Part shown: positions 26,092 to 35,763 of the stretch, piece by piece
Layout: every line of letters begins with the position of its first letter
Numbering within the stretch: position 1 is the stretch's first letter
NCBI GenBank assembly: GCA_902399975.1
Contig: CABOHA010000001.1
Location: 459,397 to 523,396 of the forward strand
Source of the DNA: Coriobacteriaceae bacterium
Lineage (GTDB): Bacteria > Actinomycetota > Coriobacteriia > Coriobacteriales > Coriobacteriaceae
Length of the DNA stretch: 64,000 bases
Direction of reading: 5' to 3'
Notes under the pieces: generated by a model
Databases searched by the model: none
The model's input: the letters and a program-made list of their open reading frames with translations, nothing else
What the model was told of the DNA's origin: nothing
Made by a program: the position numbers and the translations under genes

Positions 26092-28284
26092 TTAGCCGAC
26101 CGTATCGTCAGGCGTGGGCGAGGGGTCGGGAGTGGGCGTAGGCGTAGGCGTGCCGCCATCGTCGCCGGTCGAACCACCAGTGGAGCCGCCCGTCGAGCCA
26201 CCGGTCGTACCGGTGCCGCCGGTGGTGTCGCCGCCCGTGGTCTCGGTGGTCGTGGTCGTCGTGGTAGTCGTTGTGGTAGTTTCCTCTTCCTCTTCGTCCT
26301 TGTCCTTGTCGTCGTTCTCCGACTTCTTGGTGTTATTGGTGCCGTAGAACTTCCAGACGCTGTTGTTCTTGTAGGTGGGCGCCGTTCCGGTCGCAAACTC
26401 CTCGCGCTCGGTACCGGTCAGAACGGTGTTCATAAACCGCTTAAAGACAGGCAGGTTGGTGCTGTCGCCCAGCAGGTCCGTGCCGTACTTTTGGATGGGG
26501 ATCTCGCCCGCGGAATAGCCGGTCCACAGGGCGCACGCCAGCTGCGGGGTATAGCCGCAGAACCACAGGTTGGTGGTGTTGTCGGTGGTGCCCGTCTTGC
26601 CGGCATAGGGCTGGTTGACACTCAGGGCGCCGGCAGCACCCGTACCGCTGCCCTTCATGACGCCGGACAGAACATCGGTGACCGCGGCGGCCTCGCCCTC
26701 GGTAAGCACCTGTGAGGGATTGTCGGTGTGCTGGTACAGCACCGAACCGGTACGAGAATCAATCTCGGTGATGGCGATCGGCTGGCGATAGTAGCCGCCG
26801 TTGGCAAACGTCGCGTAGGCGGCGGCCATCTCGAGTGGCGAGATCGAGCCGGTGCCGAGCGTCATGACGGGAACGTCCTCGATGTTGTCCTTGGCGGGGT
26901 CGATGCCGAGCTTTTTGACGAGCGAGATGATCTTGCTGTTGCCGACGGCTTCCGCCACCTGGATGTAGCCGGTGTTGGAGGAGTATGCCGTCGCCTGCTT
27001 AAGCGTGATGCTGCCGTAGCTCTGGTTGGCGTAATTTTGGACCTCGGTCGTGGTGCCCTTGGCCTTGAGCGGCGAGTTGCAGTTGAGGGTGACGTTGGGG
27101 TTCATGCCGTTTTGGATGGCAGTTGCCAGCGTAAAGGCCTTAAAGGTGGAGCCGACGGGACGCTTGGCCGTGGCATGGTTTACGTGGTTCTCGTCGGCGT
27201 TGTAGTCGTAGCCGCCCACCATGCACTTGATGTAGCCGGTCTTGGGGTCGACGACGACCATGCCCATGTCCAGGCCGTCAAGCGAGAGCGTGTCGAGCTG
27301 CTCGCGGACGGCATTCTCTGCCACCTGCTGCATCGTGGGGTCGATGGTGGTCTTGACGGTCAGGCCGCCCTTAAAGAGCACGTCGGTCGAGAACTCCTGC
27401 TCCAGCAGCTGCTTGACGTAGGAGACAAAGTAGGGCTGCGAGTATACGTCGACGCCGCTGCCCGAGATTTCGGTCACATTGAGGGTGATGGGCTCGGCCT
27501 GTGCGGCATCGTGCTCCTCCTGGGTGATGTGGCCCAGGCGCAGCATGTTGTCGAGAACCTTGTTGCGGCGAGACAGTGCCAGATCGGGATTGACCGTGGG
27601 GTCGTACTGCGAAGGCGAGTTGGGAAGGCCGATGAGTAGCGCGGCCTCGCTCAGGGTGAGGTCGGCGGCGCTCTTGGACAGATAGGTCTCGGCTGCGGCC
27701 TCGATGCCGTAGGCGCCGTGGCCGTAATAGATGGTGTTGAGGTACATCATGAGGATCTCGTCTTTGGAGTACATGTCCTCCATCTTGATGGCGATGTAGG
27801 CCTCGCGCACCTTACGCTCAATGGTCGAGTCGAATTGCTCCTCCTGCAGGATGGTGTTGCGCACAAGCTGCTGGGTGATCGTCGAGGCGCCTTCGTGCCC
27901 GCCGCCGAGGGTTGCCACCGCAGCACGCGCGATACCCCACAGGTCGATACCGCCGTGCTCGTAGAAGCGCTCGTCCTCGACGTCAACGGTGCCCTGCAGC
28001 ACGTAGGGGGAGACCTCGTCCTTGGTGATAGACTTGCGGTTTTGCGTGTAGAAGCTCGCGATCTTGTTGCCGTTGCAGTCGACGATCTCGGTGGGCTCGC
28101 TCACCAGATACGCGTTGGCGTCGGTGTAGTCGGGCAGATCGGACAGCCAGCGGTTGACGTTGCCGACCATGCCGATGCCAAATGCCACGCCCGCAATCAG
28201 CAGAAAGCCCAAAAACGAGAGCAGGATTATGGGCAGAGCATGCGTCTTTGAACGGCTGCGTCCCTGTCGTTGGCGAGGACCCAT
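26092..28284 (-). CDS. Class A penicillin-binding protein (transglycosylase/transpeptidase)
   Basis: A 730-residue bifunctional peptidoglycan synthase. It has a membrane anchor (about residues 18-40), a GT51 domain with EDERFYEHGGID (catalytic Glu) and STITQQLVRN, and a transpeptidase with STFK (Ser nucleophile), SSNTGY and AGKTGTTDN. The last ~70 residues are low complexity: an acidic run, about twelve threonines, Gly/Ser/Thr repeats, then alternating Pro-Thr, probably a wall-spanning tail. ATG 28284 follows TGGAGGT; the frame is open 41 codons further upstream. Confidence 0.94.
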   Translation of the reverse strand: MGPRQRQGRSRSKTHALPIILLSFLGFLLIAGVAFGIGMVGNVNRWLSDLPDYTDANAYLVSEPTEIVDCNGNKIASFYTQNRKSITKDEVSPYVLQGTVDVEDERFYEHGGIDLWGIARAAVATLGGGHEGASTITQQLVRNTILQEEQFDSTIERKVREAYIAIKMEDMYSKDEILMMYLNTIYYGHGAYGIEAAAETYLSKSAADLTLSEAALLIGLPNSPSQYDPTVNPDLALSRRNKVLDNMLRLGHITQEEHDAAQAEPITLNVTEISGSGVDVYSQPYFVSYVKQLLEQEFSTDVLFKGGLTVKTTIDPTMQQVAENAVREQLDTLSLDGLDMGMVVVDPKTGYIKCMVGGYDYNADENHVNHATAKRPVGSTFKAFTLATAIQNGMNPNVTLNCNSPLKAKGTTTEVQNYANQSYGSITLKQATAYSSNTGYIQVAEAVGNSKIISLVKKLGIDPAKDNIEDVPVMTLGTGSISPLEMAAAYATFANGGYYRQPIAITEIDSRTGSVLYQHTDNPSQVLTEGEAAAVTDVLSGVMKGSGTGAAGALSVNQPYAGKTGTTDNTTNLWFCGYTPQLACALWTGYSAGEIPIQKYGTDLLGDSTNLPVFKRFMNTVLTGTEREEFATGTAPTYKNNSVWKFYGTNNTKKSENDDKDKDEEEEETTTTTTTTTTTTETTGGDTTGGTGTTGGSTGGSTGGSTGDDGGTPTPTPTPDPSPTPDDTVG

Positions 28285-28446
28285 ATATTGACCTCCAGGT
28301 ATGTCGTGCCGGACGGTGGATGTGCCGTCGGGGCAGGATGGACATAAGTTATTACACGATAAACCAAACGGGGCGCGCGAGGCCTCGTGTATGCTGGAAG
28401 ACGGCATTTTTCAGAGTGAATGCATACCTTGGTAAGGAGTTTGCCG

Positions 28447-30423
28447 ATGGCGATTCGGGCGATGGGGCCGAGCGGACAATACGAGACTGGATTGGATGCT
28501 GCCGGTGCGGCGCTGCCCGAGTTGCTGGCGCCGGCGGGCGGACTCGACCAGATGCTTGCGGCCATCGCCGCGGGCGCCGATGCCATCTATGCGGGGTTGG
28601 GCGGCTTTAACGCCCGTGTGGGCGCCCATGGCTTTACGGATGACGAGTTTGCGCGCGGCTGCGCCGTGGCGCATGCCCATGGCGTGCGTGTGTACGTGAC
28701 GCTCAACGTGTTCGTGTTTGACGATGAGTTGTCCGACGCGGTGGCGTTGGGAGCTCATGCACTGGAGCTGGGCGCCGGTGCTCTGATTGTCGCCGATGCC
28801 GGGTTGGCCTGCGCGCTGCGCGCGGCGATTCCCGGGGTCGAGATTCACCTGTCCACGCAGGCGGGCGCTCATAGCGAGGGTGCCGTGCGGCTTGCCGCCG
28901 ATGAGCTGGGGGTCGAGCGCGTGACGACGGCACGCGAGCTGACGGTCGACGAGATTGCGGCGCTATGTGCCACGGGCGTGCCCATCGAGGTATTCTGCCA
29001 CGGTGCGATTTGCATCGGCTATTCGGGGGCGTGCGAGTTCTCGGCCTTGCGGCGTGGGCGCTCGGCGATGCGCGGCGACTGCACGCAGCCGTGCCGTCTG
29101 GCGTACGACCTAGTGGACGAGGCGGGGCAGAGTGTTGTTGCCGTCGAGGGGGACCGCCTGCTTTGTCCGCGTGACTATCTGGGTATCGCGCACCTGCCCG
29201 AGCTTGTTGCCGCCGGCGTGGCATCGCTCAAGATCGAGGGGCGCATGAAGAATCCCGATTACGTATTCAACGTGGTGAGGGTGTGGCGTCGGGCACTCGA
29301 TATGCTGTGCGACGGCGCGTGGGACTCCGGTGCCGTGGAAGAGCTTGAACGCGAGCTGGGAAGGTCGTTTAACCGTGGGTTTACCGATGCTTACCTGCGG
29401 GGTCGTTCGGGTGCCGAGCTCATGAGCTTTGAGCGCGCGATCAACCAGGGCGTGCGCGTGGGCCACTTGGTGGCGGTGGGTCACGAAGAGGTGACGGTTG
29501 AGCTTGATGCCGCCGTGGCGGCGGGCGATACGCTCGAAATCCGATTTTACCCGGGTGCCGACGCGCGTCCCGATGTGCCCAAGCGCTGGCCACAGGTGCC
29601 TTGCCCCGTGGATGCCGCTGCGGGGGAGCGCATCGTCGTGCATTGCAAACGTAAGGTGGACGCGGGCTGCGAGGTCTATCTGATTCGCAGCGCCGGCGTG
29701 TTGGATCAGACGGCGGCGGTGTTGGAGCGCATGCGGGCCGAGGCGGATGCGATTGCGCCCGTTGCGCGTGCCGTTGAGGTGCTGCCCTTTGAGGGCGCTG
29801 CGGTGGATGGCGGTGCGTCGACGGAGTTGGTGGGGTCGGCGGGGCCGGCAAAGCGCGAGGATTTTGCTCGTATGGTCTTTGCCTGGGAGCTGATGGATGT
29901 GGGTCCGCGCGATGAGCGAGATCTGTCCGATACAACGGTGGTGCTCGACGAAGTGTGCCGCGCGGGCGACGCCGAGCGGACTCGGGCGCTTATGCAGCGT
30001 GCCGGGCGCGTCGTCTGCCGCAATCTGGGACAAGTGGCGATGGCCCGCGAGCTGGGCACAACGTTTGACGTGGCGGCGCCGGTGTTCTGTGCCAATCGGG
30101 CCACGCTTACCTGGCTGCGCGGACTCGGTGCGGGGCGGGTGTGCTTGTCGGCCGAGTTGCTCGGCAATGATGCGGAGCGTGTTGCCGAACTTGCCGCTTG
30201 CCCCGGTGTCTTGGGGCCTGTCGATGCCGACCGTCCCGAGCTCATGGTGTGCGAGCACTGCTTGCTGACTGCCGAGGGCGCCTGCGCCACGGATGCAACG
30301 GGGCAGGTCCGTTGCCGTGACTGCTCGCGCCGTCAGCAGGCGCGCTTTTTGGTCGAACGTGACGGCACGCGTTTGCCGGTCGTTATCGACGCGTGCGGCA
30401 GGACGAGGATTTTCCTGTCGTAG
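28447..30423 (+). CDS. U32 family peptidase
   Basis: A 658-residue U32 protein. ELLAPAGGLDQMLAAIAAGAD opens the TIM-like domain, and the signature EVFCHGAICIGYSGACEFSA plus GDCTQPCR holds the conserved cysteines. A zinc-like CEHC and CRDC pair lies near the C-terminus. The length fits the RlhA branch, which hydroxylates a 23S rRNA cytidine using prephenate, but other U32 members are collagenase-like or act on tRNA; the exact role is open. ATG 28447 is preceded by AAGGAG. It is divergent from the PBP gene. Confidence 0.88.
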   Translation: MAIRAMGPSGQYETGLDAAGAALPELLAPAGGLDQMLAAIAAGADAIYAGLGGFNARVGAHGFTDDEFARGCAVAHAHGVRVYVTLNVFVFDDELSDAVALGAHALELGAGALIVADAGLACALRAAIPGVEIHLSTQAGAHSEGAVRLAADELGVERVTTARELTVDEIAALCATGVPIEVFCHGAICIGYSGACEFSALRRGRSAMRGDCTQPCRLAYDLVDEAGQSVVAVEGDRLLCPRDYLGIAHLPELVAAGVASLKIEGRMKNPDYVFNVVRVWRRALDMLCDGAWDSGAVEELERELGRSFNRGFTDAYLRGRSGAELMSFERAINQGVRVGHLVAVGHEEVTVELDAAVAAGDTLEIRFYPGADARPDVPKRWPQVPCPVDAAAGERIVVHCKRKVDAGCEVYLIRSAGVLDQTAAVLERMRAEADAIAPVARAVEVLPFEGAAVDGGASTELVGSAGPAKREDFARMVFAWELMDVGPRDERDLSDTTVVLDEVCRAGDAERTRALMQRAGRVVCRNLGQVAMARELGTTFDVAAPVFCANRATLTWLRGLGAGRVCLSAELLGNDAERVAELAACPGVLGPVDADRPELMVCEHCLLTAEGACATDATGQVRCRDCSRRQQARFLVERDGTRLPVVIDACGRTRIFLS

Positions 30424-30520
30424 GTGCCGCGTCGCGCTGTTTTGGTTATTATTAGTGGGTTTATGAACTTCCAGCACCGCCGTATCCGGTGAGGGTGCTA
30501 TAGCAAAAGGAGGATACCCA

Positions 30521-31732
30521 ATGCTGTCTGTTGACGAGCAAATGCGTATCATCACCTCGGGTGCAGCGCAGATCGTCCCCGAGGCCGACCTTCGCAAGAA
30601 GCTTGAGAAGGGCGAGCCCCTCAACATCAAGCTCGGCGTCGATCCCACCAGCCCCGACCTGCACCTGGGCCATGCCGTGCCCCTGCGCAAGATGCGTCAG
30701 TTCCAGGACCTGGGCCACAACGTCACCCTTATCATCGGCAACGGCACTGCGCTGATCGGCGACCCCTCGGGCAAGAACTCCACCCGCCCGCAGCTTTCGC
30801 AGGAGCAGATCGAGGCCAACGCCGAGACCTACGTGAGCCAGGCCATGAAGATCCTGGACCCCGAGAAGACCACCATCGTGCACAACGGCGACTGGATCCT
30901 TTCGATGGACCTGGCCGGCCTGCTGCAGGTGTGCTCCAAGTTCACCGTCGCCCGCATCCTCGAGCGCGACGACTTTACCAAGCGCTACCAGTCCCAGACG
31001 CCGATTGCCCTGCACGAGTTCCTGTACCCTGTGATGCAGGCCTTCGACTCCGTGCAGATCAAGGCCGACGTCGAGATGGGCGGCACCGACCAGCTCTTTA
31101 ACCTGCTCGCCGGCCGCGAGCTCATGGAGAAGATGGGCATGGAACCGCAGATCGCGCTCACCATGCCGCTGCTCGAGGGCACCGACGGCGTCCGTAAGAT
31201 GTCCAAGTCCTACGGTAACTACATCGGCCTGACCGATGCTCCCAAGGATATGTTCGGCAAGACCATGTCCATCCCCGACGAGATGATTGGCAAGTACTAT
31301 CGTCTGGCCAGTTCGCTCACCCCGGCCGAGGTCGACAAGATCGATGCCGCCCTGGCCGATGGCTCCGCCGACCCCTACGAGCTCAAGCGCGCTCTAGGCC
31401 GCGACCTGTGCGACACCTACCACGGTGCTGGCGCCGGCGACGAGGCTCAGGCCGAGTTCGACCGTGTGTTCAAGGAGGGCCAGCTTGCCGACTTCCCCGA
31501 GAAGCACGTTGAGCTGACCGTCAACGACGAGGGCCAGATTTACCTCGCTGGCCTGCTCAAGGACCTGGGCCTTTCGGCCAGCGCCGGTCAGGCCCGCCGC
31601 GACATCGACGGCGGCGGCGTCAAGATCAACGGCAAGGCTGTGGCTCCCAAGAGCTACAACATCGATCCGAGCGCCCTCAAGCTGGGCGACACCCTCTCCG
31701 TGGGCAAGCGCAAGGGCTTTAAGTTGGTCTAA
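30521..31732 (+). CDS. tyrS: Tyrosyl-tRNA synthetase
   Basis: A 403-residue class I synthetase. The HIGH-type motif is HLGH (residues 48-51) and KMSKS is at 226-230; the C-terminal S4 domain (about 340-400) has LSASAGQARRDIDGGGVKIN. The length and KFTVARILERDDF segment suit the TyrZ-like subgroup. AAAAGGAGG precedes ATG 30521. A terminator follows. I see no T-box leader in the short upstream gap. Confidence 0.96.
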   Translation: MLSVDEQMRIITSGAAQIVPEADLRKKLEKGEPLNIKLGVDPTSPDLHLGHAVPLRKMRQFQDLGHNVTLIIGNGTALIGDPSGKNSTRPQLSQEQIEANAETYVSQAMKILDPEKTTIVHNGDWILSMDLAGLLQVCSKFTVARILERDDFTKRYQSQTPIALHEFLYPVMQAFDSVQIKADVEMGGTDQLFNLLAGRELMEKMGMEPQIALTMPLLEGTDGVRKMSKSYGNYIGLTDAPKDMFGKTMSIPDEMIGKYYRLASSLTPAEVDKIDAALADGSADPYELKRALGRDLCDTYHGAGAGDEAQAEFDRVFKEGQLADFPEKHVELTVNDEGQIYLAGLLKDLGLSASAGQARRDIDGGGVKINGKAVAPKSYNIDPSALKLGDTLSVGKRKGFKLV

Positions 31733-31759
31733 CGAGCGAGTTGACCTCACAAGTGCAAT

Positions 31760-31795
31760 AAGGCCGCAGCCGGGAATCCCGACTGCGGCCTTTTT
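31760..31795 (+). terminator. Terminator after tyrS
   Basis: AAGGCCGCAGCCGGGA pairs with TCCCGACTGCGGCCTT and ends in five T residues. A GATCCCT/AGGGATC hairpin of the GGGGAC repeat family follows at 31805-31827. Confidence 0.9.
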
Positions 31796-31954
31796 GGTTG
31801 CGACGATCCCTTGGGGACGGAGGGATCATTTGGCGGTGCCGTTAAGCGGAAGGGGTGTTAGCGGGACTTTCTTTTTGGCATACAATGGCTATTGGCTTGC
31901 TGCGGTGAAGGTCTGTCCGCTCCGCAGCTTTTTTCTACGGTTAAAGGAGTATGT

Positions 31955-33775
31955 ATGTCCGTTGAGGTCATGAGGTCTGTGATCGATGCTGCCGAGGGGC
32001 GCGTGCCCGTCGACACGCTGTTTACCAATGCGCAGATCGTCGACGTGTATGGCCAGCGTGTGGCGCCCGGTAGCGTTGCCGTCAAGGACGGTGTGATCGT
32101 CGGCGTGCTCTACGATGGTCGCGACGATGCTGCTGGCACCTACGAGGCAACTGAGGTCATCGACTGCCAGGGTCGCTATCTCGCTCCCGGTTTTATTGAC
32201 GGGCATTTGCATATCGAGTCCTCGAACATCCGTCCCGCCGAGTATGCTCGCATGGCCGCGACGCGCGGTACTACCACCGCCATTGCCGACAGCCACGAGA
32301 TTGCCAATGTTGCCGGTCTCGACGGCTTGCGCTTTATGATCGAGGACGGCCGCCGCGCACCCATCTCCATCAAGTACATGATGCCTTCGTGCGTGCCCGC
32401 GCTGCCCGACGAGCAGGCCGGTGCCGTTATTTCGGCTGCCGATATGCAGGCGTTTTTTGCCGAGCATCCGGGCGATGTCTTTGGCCTGGGCGAAATGATG
32501 AACCTTCCGGGCGTTTTTATGGCCGATCCCGAGACCTGTGCTCGCATCGATGCCGCTAACCAGACGCCGTCCAAGCAAGTCGACGGTCATGCGCCGCTCG
32601 TTGCCGGCAAGGACCTCAATGCCTATGCCGCGGCGGGTATTATCGCCGACCACGAGTCGACGATTCCCGAGGAGGCGCTCGATAAACTGTCCCGCGGCAT
32701 GTATGTGATGCTGCGCGAAGGTACGTGTAGCCACGACTTGGCCAACCTGTCGCCGATGCTGCTAGAGAATCCCGCGCGCGCCCGCCGCTGCTGCTTCGCG
32801 ACCGACGACCGCGCCCCTTCCGATGCGCTTGCGACCGGCATGATCGACAATGCCTGCCGCGCGGCTATCGAGGCCGGCATCGACCCCGTGGTCGCTATCT
32901 CTATGGCGTCCCTCTCCACGGCCGAGGCGTTTGGCCTGGACCACGGTTGCCGCGACCCACACGAGCTGCGTGGTGCGATTGCCCCGGGCAAGCGTGCCGA
33001 CCTGCTGGTGCTCAATGACCTGACGTTTGCCACGGCTCCGCATCGCGTGTATGCCGCCGGCGCGCTCGTGGCACAGGACGGCACTTTTGTGGGCGAGATT
33101 GCACCCGAGATGGCCGAGGTCGCGGCCCTTGCCGATGAGCTACGCGCCTCCGTTAAGCTGCCGAAGCTTTCGCTCGACGTATTCGACTATGCCTTTAAGC
33201 CGGGCGAGGCCGTGATTGACGTGGTGCCGGGCAAGGCCATCACGGGCATGGTTCGCCCCAAGAACACCGAGGGCCTGCGCCGCATTATGCTGATTGAGCG
33301 CCATGGCCGCGGCGTGTCGCTGCAGGCCGAGGGCGCCGACGGCGACGGCCCCGCTGGCCTGGGCCTGGTCGGCAAGCATATCGGTCGCGGCTGGGTGCGC
33401 GGCTTTACCATCACCGGTGGCGCCATTGCCTCCACGATCGGCCACGACTCGCACAACGTGTGCGTGGTGGGCGACAATGCGGCGGATATGATGGCTGCCG
33501 TTGAGGCCGTGGGCCAGGGCGGCCACGTGCTGGTGCGCAACGGCGAGGTCGTGGCGCGCATTCCGCTGGCGCTCGGCGGCCTGATGAGCGAGGGCGCTGC
33601 CGAAGACGTTGCGGCGCAGCACGACGACTTTATGGTCAAGGCGCGCGCCATGGGCATCGAGCCGCCGCTCGACCCCATCATGGGCATCATCTTCCTGCCC
33701 CTGCCGGTGATCCCGACGCTCCGCATCCGTCCCGAGGGCATGTTCGACGTCACAACCTTCACCTACGCCGACTAG
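31955..33775 (+). CDS. ade: Adenine deaminase
   Basis: A 606-residue amidohydrolase that converts adenine to hypoxanthine and ammonia. Metal-binding GHLHIESS, then ADSHEIANV, VDGHAPL and FATDDR are the Ade hallmarks, with the C-terminal half (KAITGMVRPKNT, GGAIASTIGHDSHN) also typical. ATG 31955 follows AAAGGAG. Together with the urate-type cluster at 4-13 kb it suggests that purines are used as nitrogen or energy sources. Confidence 0.95.
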   Translation: MSVEVMRSVIDAAEGRVPVDTLFTNAQIVDVYGQRVAPGSVAVKDGVIVGVLYDGRDDAAGTYEATEVIDCQGRYLAPGFIDGHLHIESSNIRPAEYARMAATRGTTTAIADSHEIANVAGLDGLRFMIEDGRRAPISIKYMMPSCVPALPDEQAGAVISAADMQAFFAEHPGDVFGLGEMMNLPGVFMADPETCARIDAANQTPSKQVDGHAPLVAGKDLNAYAAAGIIADHESTIPEEALDKLSRGMYVMLREGTCSHDLANLSPMLLENPARARRCCFATDDRAPSDALATGMIDNACRAAIEAGIDPVVAISMASLSTAEAFGLDHGCRDPHELRGAIAPGKRADLLVLNDLTFATAPHRVYAAGALVAQDGTFVGEIAPEMAEVAALADELRASVKLPKLSLDVFDYAFKPGEAVIDVVPGKAITGMVRPKNTEGLRRIMLIERHGRGVSLQAEGADGDGPAGLGLVGKHIGRGWVRGFTITGGAIASTIGHDSHNVCVVGDNAADMMAAVEAVGQGGHVLVRNGEVVARIPLALGGLMSEGAAEDVAAQHDDFMVKARAMGIEPPLDPIMGIIFLPLPVIPTLRIRPEGMFDVTTFTYAD

Positions 33776-33781
33776 TCATCA

Positions 33782-33820
33782 GGGACGTTCTTAAACGACT
33801 AGCCGTTGGGGACACTCTTT
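33782..33820 (+). repeat. Left copy of inverted repeat flanking a HAD gene
   Basis: GGACGTTCTTAAACGACTAG followed by GGGGACACTCTT at 33783-33819 matches the reverse complement of 34843-34879 at about 33 of 37 positions. The two copies bracket the HAD phosphatase gene in inverted orientation. Confidence 0.8.
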
Positions 33821-33870
33821 GGCGGGCTGCCTGACGTCGCGACCGTGGGGCCTCTGGCGCGCGTGAGCTA

Positions 33871-33984
33871 TTTGCTAGGTCCATGTAACGTTTATAACTA
33901 CGGGGTCTTATTCGAGCTCCCTTTGGGTACGGTGTTTTCAGATATACATCTGTTTTCACTACTAAGCCCGAAGGGAGCTTTTCT
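33871..33984 (+). promoter_or_regulatory. Promoter and SD-sequestering hairpin leader of HAD gene
   Basis: TTTGCT (33871-33876) and TATAAC (33893-33898) form a promoter with a 16-bp spacer. Downstream, AGCTCCCTTTGGG (33915-33927) pairs with CCCGAAGGGAGCT (33967-33979), leaving only one G-U pair. The right arm contains AAGGGAG, the ribosome binding site for ATG 33985, and is followed by TTTT. The loop contains the inner hairpin CAGAT-ATAC-ATCTG. The leader could be a terminator or a translational switch. Confidence 0.6.
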
Positions 33985-34779
33985 ATGTTTAAACTGATTG
34001 CATCCGATATGGACGGCACACTGCTTGACGAAAACGGCCAGGTGCCTCCCGAGACCTACGAACTGATTCTGGCGCTACACGAGCATGGCGTGCATTTCGC
34101 CGCATCGTCAGGTCGTCGCTACGATCGCCTGTGCGAGTTCTTTGCGCCCGTTCGCGACAAGATGGACTTTGTCGCCGCTAACGGCGCCCAAGTCTACGCC
34201 GACGGTAAGATGGTAGACCGTGAGGTGTATTCCCACCTGGCGATTCGAAGGCTCGCCCAGGCCGTCGCGACGTTTCCCAATTTGCATCTTGCGCTCTTTG
34301 ACCGAACCAAGTCCTTTTTGCTCGATGACGAGAGCAAGTTCGTGCGCGAGGTCGATAAGGACCTTCCCAATGCCGAACGCATTTGGGAGCTGCCCGATCC
34401 CAGCGTAAATATCATCAAGGCGAGTATCTTTTGCGATGACGGTGCCGTTATGGACAGCGCCTACGTACTACAGCGCGAACTTGGTCAGCTCTTTACTTTT
34501 GCGCCTTCGGGCAACGCGTGGATCGATGCCATGCAGCCTGGTGTGTCGAAGGCCTCGGGTATCGCGCAGCTCGCGGAGCATTACGGCATTGGTCGCGACG
34601 AGGTCATGGCGTTTGGCGACTCGATGAACGACTACGAGATCATTCGCTTTGTCGGCACGGGCTGCGCGATGGAAAACGCGCGCCCCGCGCTTAAGGCGGT
34701 GGCCGATTGCGTGGTGGGTTGTAACCGCGACCACGCCGTCCAGCAGGAGCTCCGTCGCGTGCTGGAGAGTCTCTCCTAA
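33985..34779 (+). CDS. Cof-type HAD superfamily phosphatase
   Basis: A 264-residue HAD-IIB phosphatase. Motif I is DMDGTLL (nucleophile Asp9), motif II SSGRR, and motif IV GDSMNDYEII with the acidic magnesium ligands. Such enzymes remove phosphate from sugar phosphates or phosphorylated cofactors. It stands alone behind a structured leader and between inverted repeats. The GCAMENARPALK tail is typical of the Cof subfamily. Substrate is unknown. Confidence 0.9.
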   Translation: MFKLIASDMDGTLLDENGQVPPETYELILALHEHGVHFAASSGRRYDRLCEFFAPVRDKMDFVAANGAQVYADGKMVDREVYSHLAIRRLAQAVATFPNLHLALFDRTKSFLLDDESKFVREVDKDLPNAERIWELPDPSVNIIKASIFCDDGAVMDSAYVLQRELGQLFTFAPSGNAWIDAMQPGVSKASGIAQLAEHYGIGRDEVMAFGDSMNDYEIIRFVGTGCAMENARPALKAVADCVVGCNRDHAVQQELRRVLESLS

Positions 34780-34839
34780 TCCGGCAGATGGGGACGTTCC
34801 TTTTCTGCCGACAGTGGGGGACGGTCCTTGCAGCTTTTT

Positions 34840-34879
34840 GCGAAGAGTGTCCCCAGTGACTAGTCGTTTAAGAACGTCC
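34840..34879 (-). repeat. Right copy of inverted repeat flanking a HAD gene
   Basis: The reverse complement of this segment reads GGACGTTCTTAAACGACTAG then GGGGACACTCTT, matching 33783-33819. Nearby 34790-34830 has further GGGGACGTTCC and GGGGGACGGTCC words, so this intergenic spot holds several degenerate copies of the same repeat family. Confidence 0.8.
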
Positions 34880-34895
34880 AATGACTGACCAATGA

Positions 34896-35738
34896 CTAGG
34901 CGAGGGCGGCCATGATGGTGCGGGCGACGCCGTCGTGGTCGTTGTCGTATTCGGTGATGGCGTCGGCGGCCTCGCGATCTTCGGGCTCGGCGTTGATCAT
35001 GGCCATGCCATGGCCCGCTGCCTGCAGCATGGGGATGTCGTTGATGTTGTCGCCGAACGCCCAGGCGTCGGCGAGACGCTCGCCCAGATGCTCACACAGC
35101 CACGTGAGGGCCGTTCCCTTGGTGGCGCCTTCGCCCATAACCTCGATATTCATGGCGTACGAACGCGTGACCTCAATGCCTCCGAGCGTGTCGAGCGCCG
35201 CCGCGATGGCGTCGCGATCGGCGGGGTCGTGCCAGTACATAGCGATGCGTTCGAGCGTCTCGACCTCGTCGATCTTGCTGTCGATATTCATGTCGATCGG
35301 CGTTCGTGTGCGCTTGAGCGAAGCCGCGATGTGGGGGTCGCCGCCACAGAACTCATCCAGGCGCGTGTAGAGCGAGCGGGGGAGGAAGCACTGCCCATCC
35401 GCGAAGATATCGAAGGTCACATCGTGGCCGGCGGCGATGCGATGGACGCGATGGGCAATGCCGCGATCGAGCGGACGGCTCAAAATGCGCGTGGCGCGCG
35501 AGGCATCGTTGGGCACATCGTCGTCGAGCTGCCAGACGCTGGCGCCATTGGCGCAGACCGCGTAGTGCACGGCAGGATGGGCGAGGATGGGCTCAAAGAC
35601 GCCCGACAGCGGACGCCCCGTGCACGGTACAAACTCAATGCTGCGACGTGCGAGCTCGTCGAGCATCGCCCAGGTGGCGTCGCCCATCTGCTTGTCGCTC
35701 GTCAACAGTGTTCCATCCATATCGGAAAAAACAATCAT
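34896..35738 (-). CDS. Cof-type HAD superfamily phosphatase
   Basis: A 280-residue HAD-IIB phosphatase with SDMDGTLL (Asp6 nucleophile), CTGRPLSGV and AFGDNINDIPML (motif IV). It is a distant paralogue of the neighbour at 33985 and is convergent with it. ATG 35738 is preceded on the minus strand by GAAAGG. It lies 87 bp downstream of the citrate synthase gene, after a terminator. The substrate is unknown. Confidence 0.9.
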   Translation of the reverse strand: MIVFSDMDGTLLTSDKQMGDATWAMLDELARRSIEFVPCTGRPLSGVFEPILAHPAVHYAVCANGASVWQLDDDVPNDASRATRILSRPLDRGIAHRVHRIAAGHDVTFDIFADGQCFLPRSLYTRLDEFCGGDPHIAASLKRTRTPIDMNIDSKIDEVETLERIAMYWHDPADRDAIAAALDTLGGIEVTRSYAMNIEVMGEGATKGTALTWLCEHLGERLADAWAFGDNINDIPMLQAAGHGMAMINAEPEDREAADAITEYDNDHDGVARTIMAALA

Positions 35739-35763
35739 TCGATGCAGCCCTTTCTACTGGCAT

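Noticed and set aside
28285..28407. 41-residue N-terminal extension of the class A PBP
   Set aside because: The extension has no family match and the strong TGGAGGT site is placed for ATG 28284.
30424..30520. T-box leader for tyrS
   Set aside because: The 97-bp gap is too short for a T-box, and no T-box sequence or specifier stem with terminator is visible.
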